The notes: generated from the sequence alone by a model not told the origin. A DNA stretch of 12,599 bases from JAJYIV01 sp964616135 (GCA_964616135.1 CAZTTQ010000022.1:1-12599); one strand, 5' to 3'; counted from the stretch's first letter, positions 6,304 to 12,599 are shown. Program-made: numbers and translations.

Positions 6304-6993
6304 ATGGTCCGTTACGCCCTGTTCGTCGCATTCGCCGTCGGTTGCGCGGGCCTTCCGCCCGTGCCGCCCTCGGTCCCCCCGACCCCCTCGGAGGCCTCCT
6401 GCGAGGCCTTCAAGGCGGAGGAGGTGAAGTACCTCCACTGCCTGGTCTCGGCCCAGAAGGTCGAGCTCGAGCGGGTGAAGCGGGCGCCGCCGCCCGTCGC
6501 CCATCCCGCACCGGCCGGCATCGCGGTCGGAGAGTTCGTCCCGCGCGGTTTCGTCCGCCCGCCGACGCTCACTCCGTTCGTGACGGCGGACACCACCGCG
6601 CGTTCGGAGGGGGGTGTCACGGTCTACTCTCCGGAGAAGTTCCAGGGGTCGACCGCCCGTTCAGAACCCCTCGCGATCGAGTGCGGGTTCACAGAGGGGA
6701 GTGGCCACCTTCCGGCATTGGGCGGCAACATCGCTCCCCGGTACGTGGACATGAACGGGGATGGGACGGTGTACGGCATGCCGTACGTCTGCGCGCCGGC
6801 CGGAGGCGCCCTCACGTTCCACAACGTTCCCCGGCGCACGTTCGTGACGGTGGTCTTCGCCCTTCCCACGGACCAGGTCCTCAACGGGACCTACGTGTAC
6901 AAGGCGATGGAGATCAAGAAGTATTCCAGGGGCGACCGGCCTGGATATGCCGTCTACTCGGCCGCGGCGGGGATCACGGTCAGGAAGAACTGA
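6304..6993 (+). CDS. predicted lipoprotein with beta-rich C-terminal domain, unknown family
   Basis: Protein of 229 aa. A short signal segment ends in FAVGC with Cys14, a plausible but slightly short lipobox. A Pro-rich stretch (18-28) follows, then a charged helix with Cys33 and Cys46 (about 31-60), a Pro-rich linker (61-72), and a domain rich in beta-forming residues (about 73-229) that contains Cys127 and Cys163 and an acidic DMNGDG loop (149-154). The pattern suggests an envelope-attached, outward-facing domain. The ATG at 6304 has a good SD (GGAGG, 6292-6296). The frame is open upstream, but that part encodes the hairpins. It is the second gene of unit B and ends 15 nt before a strong terminator. 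I do not recognise the family. Confidence 0.8.
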   Translation: MVRYALFVAFAVGCAGLPPVPPSVPPTPSEASCEAFKAEEVKYLHCLVSAQKVELERVKRAPPPVAHPAPAGIAVGEFVPRGFVRPPTLTPFVTADTTARSEGGVTVYSPEKFQGSTARSEPLAIECGFTEGSGHLPALGGNIAPRYVDMNGDGTVYGMPYVCAPAGGALTFHNVPRRTFVTVVFALPTDQVLNGTYVYKAMEIKKYSRGDRPGYAVYSAAAGITVRKN

Positions 6994-7008
6994 ACTCCGC
7001 CGCTCTTG

Positions 7009-7041
7009 CGCGCGCCAATCCACCGGCGCGCGTTTTCTTTT
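7009..7041 (+). terminator. rho-independent terminator of unit B
   Basis: CGCGCGCC (7009-7016) pairs with GGCGCGCG (7025-7032) around loop AATCCACC and is followed by TTTTCTTTT. It is perfect in the stem and lies right after the 229-aa lipoprotein gene. Confidence 0.92.
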
Positions 7042-7047
7042 GGAGGC

Positions 7048-7085
7048 AAAAACAAACACCATCCCGTTGCCGGGATGGTGTGTTT
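7048..7085 (-). terminator. terminator of the minus-strand pilin operon
   Basis: CACCATCCCG (7057-7066) pairs with CGGGATGGTG (7071-7080) around TTGC. On the minus strand the stem is followed by a TTTG-TTTTT tract. It starts 13 nt after the last pilin gene and converges with the unit B terminator. Confidence 0.9.
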
Positions 7086-7093
7086 CTTACTTC

Positions 7094-7486
7094 TTACTTT
7101 GCGACATTGACCAACTGGTCGATGATGAACGTCGAGATGGCGTAAGAAGCGATGACGATCACGAGGCCGATAATGGCGTTGATAATCAAGCCCTTGGCCT
7201 TTTTGGCATTGTCCGGGTTGGCACCGGCCTGCATGTAGAGGATGCCTGCGTATACGATGAGCAGGACGAACAAAATGCCCATGACCGACAACACGACGTT
7301 GATCAGGTTGCCGATGAGGCCGGGAAGGGTCGTCGTTGAATTCACGCCGCCAGCGTTCAGGGCCGTGCCGACTTCTTCAATGCCTCCCTTTGCGTCCTTG
7401 AGGCCCTGGGCGCCAGCCGTGAACGGCATGGACAGCATCGACAGGCCTACGGCGGCTTTGGTCATCAGGTTTTTCATAAGTTGCAT
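7094..7486 (-). CDS. VirB2/TrbC-like pilin family protein, copy 6
   Basis: Protein of 130 aa with a signal peptide (probable cleavage AGA|Q after residue 26), a short Gly/Thr-rich outside segment, and two hydrophobic helices at about 57-84 and 100-123. Between them is the polar turn YMQAGANPDNAKKAKG. The 'GILYMQAG....AKKAKGLIINAIIGLVIVIASYAI' pattern is shared by all six array members and fits the two-helix T4SS pilin-like family common in Patescibacteria. Such subunits could assemble into a filament or channel, but no assembly ATPase is nearby. ATG 7486 is used; another ATG lies three codons in. Neither has an SD. A likely promoter just upstream would give a nearly leaderless mRNA. Confidence 0.85.
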   Translation of the reverse strand: MQLMKNLMTKAAVGLSMLSMPFTAGAQGLKDAKGGIEEVGTALNAGGVNSTTTLPGLIGNLINVVLSVMGILFVLLIVYAGILYMQAGANPDNAKKAKGLIINAIIGLVIVIASYAISTFIIDQLVNVAK

Positions 7487-7501
7487 GGGATGTTTAGGGG
7501 T

Positions 7502-7530
7502 ATTTTCCTACGAGGCGTTTTTATTGTCAA
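7502..7530 (-). promoter_or_regulatory. probable promoter of the last pilin gene
   Basis: On the minus strand TTGACA (7530-7525) is followed after 17 nt by GAAAAT (7507-7502). The -35 is perfect and the -10 matches four of six bases. The expected transcription start near 7495 leaves only about 9 nt before the ATG at 7486. Confidence 0.5.
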
Positions 7531-7534
7531 CGCG

Positions 7535-7999
7535 TCAGAAGCCGCCGCCGTTCCGCTGGAGCTCCAGAAGTTGGTCTTGCTGCAATCGGCGTGCCCGTTC
7601 CTCAGGTGTTATCTGGGTACCGGTCTGTTGGACGTCGACGACGTTGGAGAGCTGGTCAAAGAGGAAGGCCGTCGCAAGGTAAGACGTGGCAACGATGACG
7701 ATGCCGACCACTGCGGAGGTGATCATCGTCTTTGAATGCTTGACCTTTTCTTGGTCGCCGCCGCTCGTCAGGTATTGGACGCCCGCGTAGACCAGGATAC
7801 AGACGAGGATAACGCCCGAGAGACCCAGGATCGCATTAATGGCGTTTGCCAAGAACACGGTAAAGGATGCCGATTGTGCGCCGAAACCGGCCGCCTGCCC
7901 CGTCTGGCTTAATCCGCCGAGGGTTCGTTCTGCTCCCGCGGCCAGGGCGGTGGTTGGGAACAAGAGGAACGCGGCGGAGAGGAAGTTGGAAAGGCGCAT
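7535..7999 (-). CDS. VirB2/TrbC-like pilin family protein with extended C-terminal tail, copy 5
   Basis: Protein of 154 aa. The signal peptide ends ALA|A (18-20). Two hydrophobic helices lie at about 50-77 and 93-115, with the turn YLTSGGDQEKVKHSK between them as in the other copies. Unlike the shorter copies, it carries a hydrophilic tail (about 120-154) rich in Gln, Glu and Arg (PEERARRLQQDQLLELQ) that should be helical and may contact a partner. The start lies 3 nt after the stop of the upstream pilin gene (transcription runs right to left), so the two are co-transcribed. No clear SD is visible. Confidence 0.85.
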   Translation of the reverse strand: MRLSNFLSAAFLLFPTTALAAGAERTLGGLSQTGQAAGFGAQSASFTVFLANAINAILGLSGVILVCILVYAGVQYLTSGGDQEKVKHSKTMITSAVVGIVIVATSYLATAFLFDQLSNVVDVQQTGTQITPEERARRLQQDQLLELQRNGGGF

Positions 8000-8002
8000 A
8001 GT

Positions 8003-8392
8003 CTAGGCTCCGACTGTCTGGGTAATGGCATCGATGATAAAGACGGAAGCCGCGTAGGCGACGATGATGAGCACGATGCCGATAATCGAGTTGAGGATGA
8101 GCTTTTTTGCTTGTTTGACCTTCCCCTCATCTGCGCCCCCCTGCATGTACAAGATGCCCGCGTAGACCAGGACGCAGACAAGGATCAGCCCTGAGAGGGC
8201 CAGGACGGCACTGATGAGGTTGCCGACGAACGCGCCCGGGGATTGGACGGTTTGCAGGCCGGATGCCCCCGCGGCCAGGTTCAGGCTGTTTTGGAAGCCT
8301 TCTGTTCCCGCCTGGGCCTTGGCGACGAACGGAAACAAGAAAAGCGCCCCTCCGGCGATCAGGTGGTTCATCCGCATAAGCTCGATCCGCAT
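8003..8392 (-). CDS. VirB2/TrbC-like pilin family protein, copy 4
   Basis: Protein of up to 129 aa. The signal peptide ends AKA|Q (24-26). Helices lie at about 58-82 and 98-121 with the turn YMQGGADEGKVKQAKK. It is closest in style to the 130-aa and 154-aa copies, with the shared LVYAG...Y...GG core. Three ATGs (codons 1, 6 and 8) are possible; the signal peptide works with any of them. The first ATG lies inside a 17-bp palindrome, and the sequence before codon 6 carries GGATCGAG, a partial SD, so codon 6 (8377) may be the true start. Confidence 0.85.
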   Translation of the reverse strand: MRIELMRMNHLIAGGALFLFPFVAKAQAGTEGFQNSLNLAAGASGLQTVQSPGAFVGNLISAVLALSGLILVCVLVYAGILYMQGGADEGKVKQAKKLILNSIIGIVLIIVAYAASVFIIDAITQTVGA

Positions 8393-8434
8393 CCGGGATG
8401 CGGGGCAAGCCCATGCCCGGTGGAAACCACCGGG
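8387..8434 (-). promoter_or_regulatory. palindrome and hairpin between pilin copies 3 and 4
   Basis: CCGGTGG-type arms CCCGGTGG (8416-8423) and CCACCGGG (8427-8434) form a perfect 8-bp hairpin with a three-base loop. It is extended by CAT/ATG pairing across a bulged base. Next to it CCGCATCC (8387-8394) and GGATGCGG (8396-8403) form a perfect palindrome around one base, covering the first possible ATG of copy 4. There is no T tract, so partial termination, RNA processing or translational control is more likely than full termination. Confidence 0.5.
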
Positions 8435-8449
8435 ATGGAAGGGAACTGC

Positions 8450-8860
8450 TTAGGCGCTGGCCGAACCGACCGCACCCGTGATGGACGTAATGACGAACGA
8501 GGCGATGGCGAAGGCCGAGAGCGTGATGACCAGGCCGATAATGCCCTGAACGATGAGGCGCTTGGCTTCCTTTACCTTGTCATCATTTCCACCGGCCGTC
8601 ATCCACTTGAACCCACCCATGAGGATGATCACGACCGCGACGATGCCCAGGAAGCCCAGGATCGTGCGGATAATGGCGGCGATGGTGTTCGGGAGGCTGC
8701 CGGAAGCGAGGCCGGCCGTGTCGGCGAATGCTTGGCTGTCCACGCCGCCGAACAAGTCTTCGCCCGTCAGGGCGCCGCTGCTTTGGGCAAACGCGTTCCC
8801 CGCGGCCAAGGCCGCGGCGGCCGCCACGCCCAGGGCGTAGCCGATGTACTTCTTCTTCAT
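8450..8860 (-). CDS. VirB2/TrbC-like pilin family protein, copy 3
   Basis: Protein of 136 aa. MKKKYIGYALGVAAAAALAAGN begins a classic signal peptide with cleavage AFA|Q after residue 25. An acidic Gly/Ser-rich segment follows, then helices at about 60-86 and 102-127 separated by WMTAGGNDDKVKEAK, the most typical turn of this family. The ATG at 8860 is preferred because it starts the basic signal region; the frame is open 18 codons further, but that part has no signal features. A weak GGTG SD precedes it. A gap of 31 nt separates it from the upstream pilin stop. Confidence 0.87.
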   Translation of the reverse strand: MKKKYIGYALGVAAAAALAAGNAFAQSSGALTGEDLFGGVDSQAFADTAGLASGSLPNTIAAIIRTILGFLGIVAVVIILMGGFKWMTAGGNDDKVKEAKRLIVQGIIGLVITLSAFAIASFVITSITGAVGSASA

Positions 8861-8891
8861 ACGTGCACCGTGAGGTGTTAAGAATGATGTC

Positions 8892-9275
8892 CTATTGGAC
8901 CGTGCCGCTCGCAAGCGCCTGGATAATGGCGTTTACCAGCGTGTACGAGGTGAATAGTATCACAATCCCAATGGCCGCGGAAACAAGGGTGTTTTTCGCC
9001 TGCTTGACCTTATCCGCACTGCCGCCGGAAATGAGCCACTGCACCCCGCCCCAGACGAACATGGCCAAAGCCACGGCGCCGGACAGGCCCAGGACCGCGT
9101 TGATCATCTTGCCGATGAACAAGTTGATGTCCGTGACGCCCAGGGGATTTTCCAGTTGGGTCGGAGCGGCGGCCGTCGTGGGAGCGGCAAAGGCGGGCAA
9201 CGGCTGGAAGGCGATGGGAAGGAGCAGAAGCCCCGTAAGGCCCACGCCGGCGATGACGCGTTGGAGAAAAGACAT
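8892..9275 (-). CDS. VirB2/TrbC-like pilin family protein, copy 2
   Basis: Protein of 127 aa. The signal peptide ends AFA|A (28-30), followed by a Pro/Thr/Ala-rich segment. Helices lie at about 54-82 and 96-119, with the turn WLISGGSADKVKQAK. The ATG at 9275 lies 2 nt after the stop of the preceding Cys-rich pilin gene (TGA-TT-ATG), so translation is probably coupled; there is no SD. The frame is open further upstream, but that part lies inside the preceding gene and lacks a signal peptide. Confidence 0.87.
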   Translation of the reverse strand: MSFLQRVIAGVGLTGLLLLPIAFQPLPAFAAPTTAAAPTQLENPLGVTDINLFIGKMINAVLGLSGAVALAMFVWGGVQWLISGGSADKVKQAKNTLVSAAIGIVILFTSYTLVNAIIQALASGTVQ

Positions 9276-9277
9276 AA

Positions 9278-9967
9278 TCAGGGAGTGAGTTTGCGTTCGT
9301 CGCAGCAAAGCACGTTGGGCCCGCCGTTGCACAGCTGCGGTTCGCACAGGCTCTTCTTGGCGGGGGAGAAGGAGCTGGTGTCCTTGCATGCGTAGAAGGG
9401 GTATCCGCCGGCATTGCGGATTTCGCAGAGGGTCATGCAGCTGGGAGGGAGTCTCTGGCTGGCACGGGAGACACAGATGCTATTGTCTCCGCATTTCTGG
9501 TTGATCGTCTCGTTAGAGCAGGCGACAGCAGCCCCTTCGACAACCCCTCCGGGCGTCTTGAGACCCAAGGCATTTTTGAGCGAGTAAACGCCTGCGTAGG
9601 CAATAAAGACAATGACCAGCCCAATGGTTGCTTTACTGATGGCGTCTTTGCCTTTTTTCACGCCTTCCGATCCGCCGCCGGAGGTCATCCAGCGGATCCC
9701 GCCGTAAATGTAGGCGGCGAAGACCAGGGAACCGACGATGCCGAGGATCCAATTGCCGATGTTGGCGACGGCCGTTTCAATGTCCCGCAACTCGCAGTCG
9801 CCGACGTTGCCGCATTTCTTGCTGATGCCTTGGAGAAACGGGCCGACGTCCGCGGCGCTGCAGGGATCTGTGGAACAGGCCGGCTTGTTGATTTGGGCGA
9901 AAGCCGCGGTGGGAAGCAGCAGGGAAAGGCCCAGCCCGAGCGCGGCAATGAGACGGATGGTCTTCAT
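9278..9967 (-). CDS. pilin-like protein with a cysteine-rich C-terminal domain, copy 1
   Basis: Protein of 229 aa. The signal peptide ends AFA|Q (22-24). Helices lie at about 72-96 and 110-133 with the family turn WMTSGGGSEGVKKGK. It differs from the other copies in having four Cys (31, 36, 52, 58) before the helices and a domain of about 80 residues after them with ten Cys (150, 159, 165, 177, 181, 194, 208, 213, 221, 222). Fourteen Cys in an exported protein suggest a compact disulfide-bonded domain at the cell surface, such as a tip or adhesin part. The ATG overlaps the stop of the solute-binding protein gene by 4 nt (ATGA), so the two are translationally coupled. I do not recognise the Cys-rich domain. 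Confidence 0.85.
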   Translation of the reverse strand: MKTIRLIAALGLGLSLLLPTAAFAQINKPACSTDPCSAADVGPFLQGISKKCGNVGDCELRDIETAVANIGNWILGIVGSLVFAAYIYGGIRWMTSGGGSEGVKKGKDAISKATIGLVIVFIAYAGVYSLKNALGLKTPGGVVEGAAVACSNETINQKCGDNSICVSRASQRLPPSCMTLCEIRNAGGYPFYACKDTSSFSPAKKSLCEPQLCNGGPNVLCCDERKLTP

Positions 9968-11346
9968 AGGCTTTGGTTCACTTTGTTTTGGGCCTTGCTG
10001 ATTTCCGATTCAATTTCTCCTCCCGCGTTCGCGACGTCGATCAGATCAAGTAAAGCTTGCTCCGCGACGGCGGCGTTCGTTCCTTTGTACCAACTGGTGG
10101 CCGTCAGGAGTTGTCCTGCGAATGGGGCCAAGTCTTCGTCTTCCGACAAGCCGGCAATCAGGGCGCGGCGCGCCGGGGGTTTGGCGGATTCTTTCAGGTA
10201 ATCCTTTACGTTGTCGGCCTTGCTGGCGAACTGGATAAAGTCCCAGCCCCAGAGTTGGTTTTTGCTGGACTTGGCCACGGAAGCAACCCAGTAGTTGGCG
10301 TAGTTCACCGGCCGTCCGCCGCCGATTTGGGGCAGGGGGGCGATGGCGAACTTCAGCTTGGGATTGCGTGCCCGCAGCAATGGCGCATGGTAGGAATAGC
10401 CGAAGAAAAAGGCCGTCTTGCCGCTGGCGAACGCGTCAAAGGACGGGGGTTGCTGGCGGTTCCACGCGTACGTGGCCTTGGTTGGATTGGCAAAGTCCGC
10501 GTAGAAGGTGAGCGCCTGCAATCCGGGCACCTCACGGTCCGCGTTGCCGTTGGCGAAGGCCGCGCGGCCGTGGTCATCCACCACCTGCGTGCCGTTTTGC
10601 ATCATGATCACCGACAACAGGTCGAACGCGCGTTCCACGTTGCGCGACGTGCCCATGGCGGTGCCGGACTGGACGATCTGGTCGTTTGGCCCGACGGACG
10701 TGAGCTTGGGAACGGCGGCTTGGAATTCTTCCCAGGTGGCGGGCGGCGCGGAAATCCCGGCGGTATTCATCAGGTCCTTGTTGTAGTAGAGGGCAAGCGT
10801 GTCCACTGCGAGCGGCAGACCCCAAATGCGTTGTTCCGGCGTGTCCTTGGGTGTGGCCTGGTAAGGGCGGACCACGTCCGAGGTCACGACGTCCAGGAAG
10901 TCGTTTTTGAGCTGGCGCAGGCTGATGGTCGGCTCCGTCTTGATGGAGTAGACCTTTTCTTTCTTGATGGTGCCCTTCACCTCCACGTAGGGAATGGACA
11001 GGGACTTGGGCATCGGCGCCATGAGCGGCAATTCCTCTCCGATCCAGGTGTTATGGACGAAGAATACGTCTGGACCGCGGCCTTCCGCGAAGGCGCGGAC
11101 CAATTCGTTCTTGTATTCGTCCACGCGGAGCTGGCGGTAGTCGAACGAGACGTTGGCGTGCAGGGCCTGGTACTTGGCCATGGCCGGACGCAACGTGTCC
11201 TCTCCGTCAAAGACGTTCCAAATGACCAGTTTTGCCGGCGTGACGGCCTGTTGTTGGGCCGTGCTCGGGCCGCCACAGCCTTGGCCGGTCAGTACCAAAA
11301 GCGCAAGCGTGCCGGCGGCGAGGAATCGGGAGGAAGGAAAGCGCAT
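9964..11346 (-). CDS. extracellular solute-binding lipoprotein (ABC sugar-binding family 1, MalE-like)
   Basis: Protein of 460 aa, a usual length for family 1 solute-binding proteins. The signal peptide ends LVLTGQGC (Cys24), a non-canonical but usable lipobox followed by GG. Typical features: an early VIWNVFDGEDTLRPAMAKYQ strand-helix unit, EGRGPDVFFVHNTWIGE, GLPLAVDTLALYYNKDL, PPATWEEFQAAVPKL, a helix ending FASGKTAFFFGYSYHAPLL, and NYWVASVAKSSKNQLWGWDFI. Such proteins bind carbohydrates outside the membrane for ABC importers, but no permease or ATPase gene is visible. It sits between galU (1 nt gap) and the pilin array (4 nt overlap), so a role in the pilin or glycan system is possible. 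The ATG at 11346 is chosen because it starts the signal peptide and adjoins the galU stop. Confidence 0.92.
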   Translation of the reverse strand: MRFPSSRFLAAGTLALLVLTGQGCGGPSTAQQQAVTPAKLVIWNVFDGEDTLRPAMAKYQALHANVSFDYRQLRVDEYKNELVRAFAEGRGPDVFFVHNTWIGEELPLMAPMPKSLSIPYVEVKGTIKKEKVYSIKTEPTISLRQLKNDFLDVVTSDVVRPYQATPKDTPEQRIWGLPLAVDTLALYYNKDLMNTAGISAPPATWEEFQAAVPKLTSVGPNDQIVQSGTAMGTSRNVERAFDLLSVIMMQNGTQVVDDHGRAAFANGNADREVPGLQALTFYADFANPTKATYAWNRQQPPSFDAFASGKTAFFFGYSYHAPLLRARNPKLKFAIAPLPQIGGGRPVNYANYWVASVAKSSKNQLWGWDFIQFASKADNVKDYLKESAKPPARRALIAGLSEDEDLAPFAGQLLTATSWYKGTNAAVAEQALLDLIDVANAGGEIESEISKAQNKVNQSL

Positions 11347-11347
11347 A

Positions 11348-12214
11348 TCAGGCGAAATGGTGCTTGAGATAGCGATGGAGGGCCGGACCAACGTCGGGGT
11401 GCTTCAGTCCCAGTTCCACCTGTGCCTTCAGGTAGCCGAGTTTGCTGCCGCAGTCATAGCGCGTTCCTTCAAACCGGCAGCCGTACAAGGCGCGCTTTTT
11501 TGCCAAGTAGGTTCCAAACGCGTCCGCAAGGCGGATTTCCCCGTCTTTGCCCGGCGTTTGGGTTTTGAGCAGGTTTAGCACGTCCGGCGTCAGGACGTAG
11601 CGGCCGACGGCGATTAGGTTGGAGGGCGCTTTGTTTTCCGGCGGTTTTTCCACGAACTTGCTGACCCGCCAGATGCGGTCTTCTACCTCGTTTCCGCCGA
11701 TAACGCCGTAGTTGGACACTTCGGACCGTTCCACTTCTTGGAGCGCGATGACCGGGTCCCGGTACGTTTCATACGCCTTGATCAGTTGGGCCAAGGCGGG
11801 CGGCTTCCCGTCAATGATGTCGTCGCCGAACAGGACGGCGACCGGCTCGTTCGGATCCACGAAGGGAAGGGCGGAAAGGACGGCGTGGCCGTCCCCGAGC
11901 GGCTTGGTTTGGCGAACGAAGGCGAATTTGGCCAGTTTGCCAATGGCGCCGACCATCTCCAGTTCCTTTTTCTTCCCCTTTTGTTCTAGGCGGTATTCCA
12001 ATTCAAAGTTACGGTCAAAGTGGTCCTCAATGGCGCGTTTGCCGATGGAGGTGACGAAAATGATTTCCTCAATGCCGGAGGCGACCGCCTCTTCCACGAT
12101 GTACTGGATGACGGGCTTGTCCACGACGGCGAGCATTTCTTTCGGTTGGGCCTTGGACGCGGGCAAAAAGCGGGTGCCCATGCCGGCGACGGGGATAATG
12201 GCTTTTCTAATCAT
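11348..12214 (-). CDS. galU: UTP--glucose-1-phosphate uridylyltransferase
   Basis: Cytoplasmic enzyme of 288 aa, the normal bacterial GalU length. It makes UDP-glucose from UTP and glucose 1-phosphate for glycan and lipopolysaccharide-like synthesis. The nucleotide-binding loop is PVAGMGTRFLPASKAQPKEM (8-27). GDGHAVL (108-114), FGDDIID (129-135) with the metal-binding Asp, SKFVEKP (185-191), GRYVLTP (204-210), DGEIRLADA (224-232) and FEGTRYDCGSKLGYL (248-262) are all GalU hallmarks. The ATG at 12214 is chosen because it starts the first beta strand; the frame is open 8 codons more. It is the first gene of the long minus-strand operon. The likely -10 box lies only 12 nt upstream, so the mRNA would be nearly leaderless. 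Confidence 0.96.
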   Translation of the reverse strand: MIRKAIIPVAGMGTRFLPASKAQPKEMLAVVDKPVIQYIVEEAVASGIEEIIFVTSIGKRAIEDHFDRNFELEYRLEQKGKKKELEMVGAIGKLAKFAFVRQTKPLGDGHAVLSALPFVDPNEPVAVLFGDDIIDGKPPALAQLIKAYETYRDPVIALQEVERSEVSNYGVIGGNEVEDRIWRVSKFVEKPPENKAPSNLIAVGRYVLTPDVLNLLKTQTPGKDGEIRLADAFGTYLAKKRALYGCRFEGTRYDCGSKLGYLKAQVELGLKHPDVGPALHRYLKHHFA

Positions 12215-12226
12215 ACGATTGGGGCC

Positions 12227-12255
12227 AGTATAGCCCATTTTTCCACGGGACGGAA
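12227..12255 (-). promoter_or_regulatory. probable promoter of galU and the pilin operon
   Basis: On the minus strand TATACT (12232-12227) is a good -10 box. The -35 position, 17 nt upstream, reads TTCCGT (12255-12250), a weak match. Transcription should start near 12220, only about 6 nt before the galU ATG, and there is no SD. Confidence 0.5.
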
Positions 12256-12292
12256 CGGATTTTTTCGGCTAAACTGAGCGCAGACGATCCCT

Positions 12293-12599
12293 ATGCGTTT
12301 CCACGACGCCTATCTTGAGCTGTCGGCACGCACCCACCGCAAGTTCGCGGAATTGCTGGGCCGGCGGTTGGCTGCCGGTGCCCAACAGGACTGGGCGGCG
12401 TTGAAATTGTCCCCGGATTATCGGAAACGCCTGGCAAAAGCACAGGAATATCTGCCCGCCAGCCGCCACGCCGTACCGCATCTGGTAGAAGAACTGGAAG
12501 GTTACGCCGCGGGCGCGGAATTGCCGTTCCCGGACGCGTGGTTGTTGTCGTTGGAGGATGAACTGGACGAGGGGGACCACTGCACCACGGCCGTGACAA
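12293..12599 (+). CDS. N-terminal part of a possible C45-type acyltransferase/peptidase (3' truncated)
   Basis: The frame starts at ATG 12293 and remains open to the right edge, giving 102 residues. It is divergent from galU. The N-terminus is helical and basic (ARTHRKFAELLGRRLAAG), without a signal peptide. The visible end reads EDELDEGDHCTTAVT. A short acidic loop followed by Cys97-Thr-Thr resembles the autoprocessing site of the C45/acyl-CoA:6-aminopenicillanate acyltransferase-like family, where the Cys becomes the N-terminal nucleophile. The bulk of the domain lies outside the window, so this is a tentative reading; an unrelated hypothetical protein is the alternative. No SD precedes the ATG. 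Confidence 0.6.
   Translation, partial: MRFHDAYLELSARTHRKFAELLGRRLAAGAQQDWAALKLSPDYRKRLAKAQEYLPASRHAVPHLVEELEGYAAGAELPFPDAWLLSLEDELDEGDHCTTAVT

Noticed and set aside
10057..11367. Plus-strand open frame of 436 codons opposite the solute-binding protein
   Set aside because: It is a shadow of a well-recognised gene; its Gly/Arg/Val/His-rich translation has no domain signals.
1..12599. tRNA or rRNA genes
   Set aside because: I saw no rRNA-like segment and no cloverleaf with a T-loop GTTCGA-type motif in a proper context.

Overview
The window looks like a chromosomal segment of a moderately high-GC member of the Patescibacteria (CPR). The main clue is a tandem array of six short, two-helix VirB2/TrbC-like 'pilin' genes of a kind that is abundant in that group. 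A small YhbQ-like GIY-YIG nuclease gene and GTG or near-leaderless starts fit as well. The assignment is an inference from gene content and style, not a phylogenetic result.

Left part (1-2045, + strand): the tail of an unidentified gene, a 3Fe-4S-type ferredoxin gene, and an FAD/NAD(P)H oxidoreductase gene whose GTG start lies one base after the ferredoxin stop. The two form a likely redox pair that ends in a terminator. A small GIY-YIG gene follows, preceded by a hairpin repeat.

Middle part (2050-7041, + strand): two transcription units with strong sigma70-type promoters (both TTGACA-N17-TATA-like), inverted repeats over the -35 boxes, structured leaders and strong terminators. Unit A encodes three membrane proteins: a tail-anchored Pro-rich/coiled-coil protein of 495 aa, a five-helix protein of 357 aa, and a three-helix protein of 198 aa with a four-Cys tail. 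Unit B encodes two lipoproteins of 160 and 229 aa, separated by a run of four hairpins that includes a duplicated element with co-varying stems. I recognise no family for any of the five. Their codon choice (GAG, CTC/CTG) differs from the flanking genes (GAA, more TTG), so the block may be acquired or may be a lineage-specific envelope system. It is the best candidate for an undescribed system here.

Right part (12214 down to 7094, - strand): a tightly packed operon of galU, a sugar-type extracellular solute-binding lipoprotein, a pilin-like protein with a Cys-rich C-terminal domain, and then five more pilin-like genes. The last of these probably has its own promoter. The first genes overlap or lie 1-3 nt apart, and the operon ends in a terminator that converges with the one of unit B. 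No ATPase, channel or permease gene is in the window. The array supplies candidate extracellular subunits, while galU supplies UDP-glucose for surface glycans.

At the far right a gene on the + strand, divergent from galU, begins and runs off the window. It may encode a C45/acyl-CoA:6-APA acyltransferase-like enzyme.
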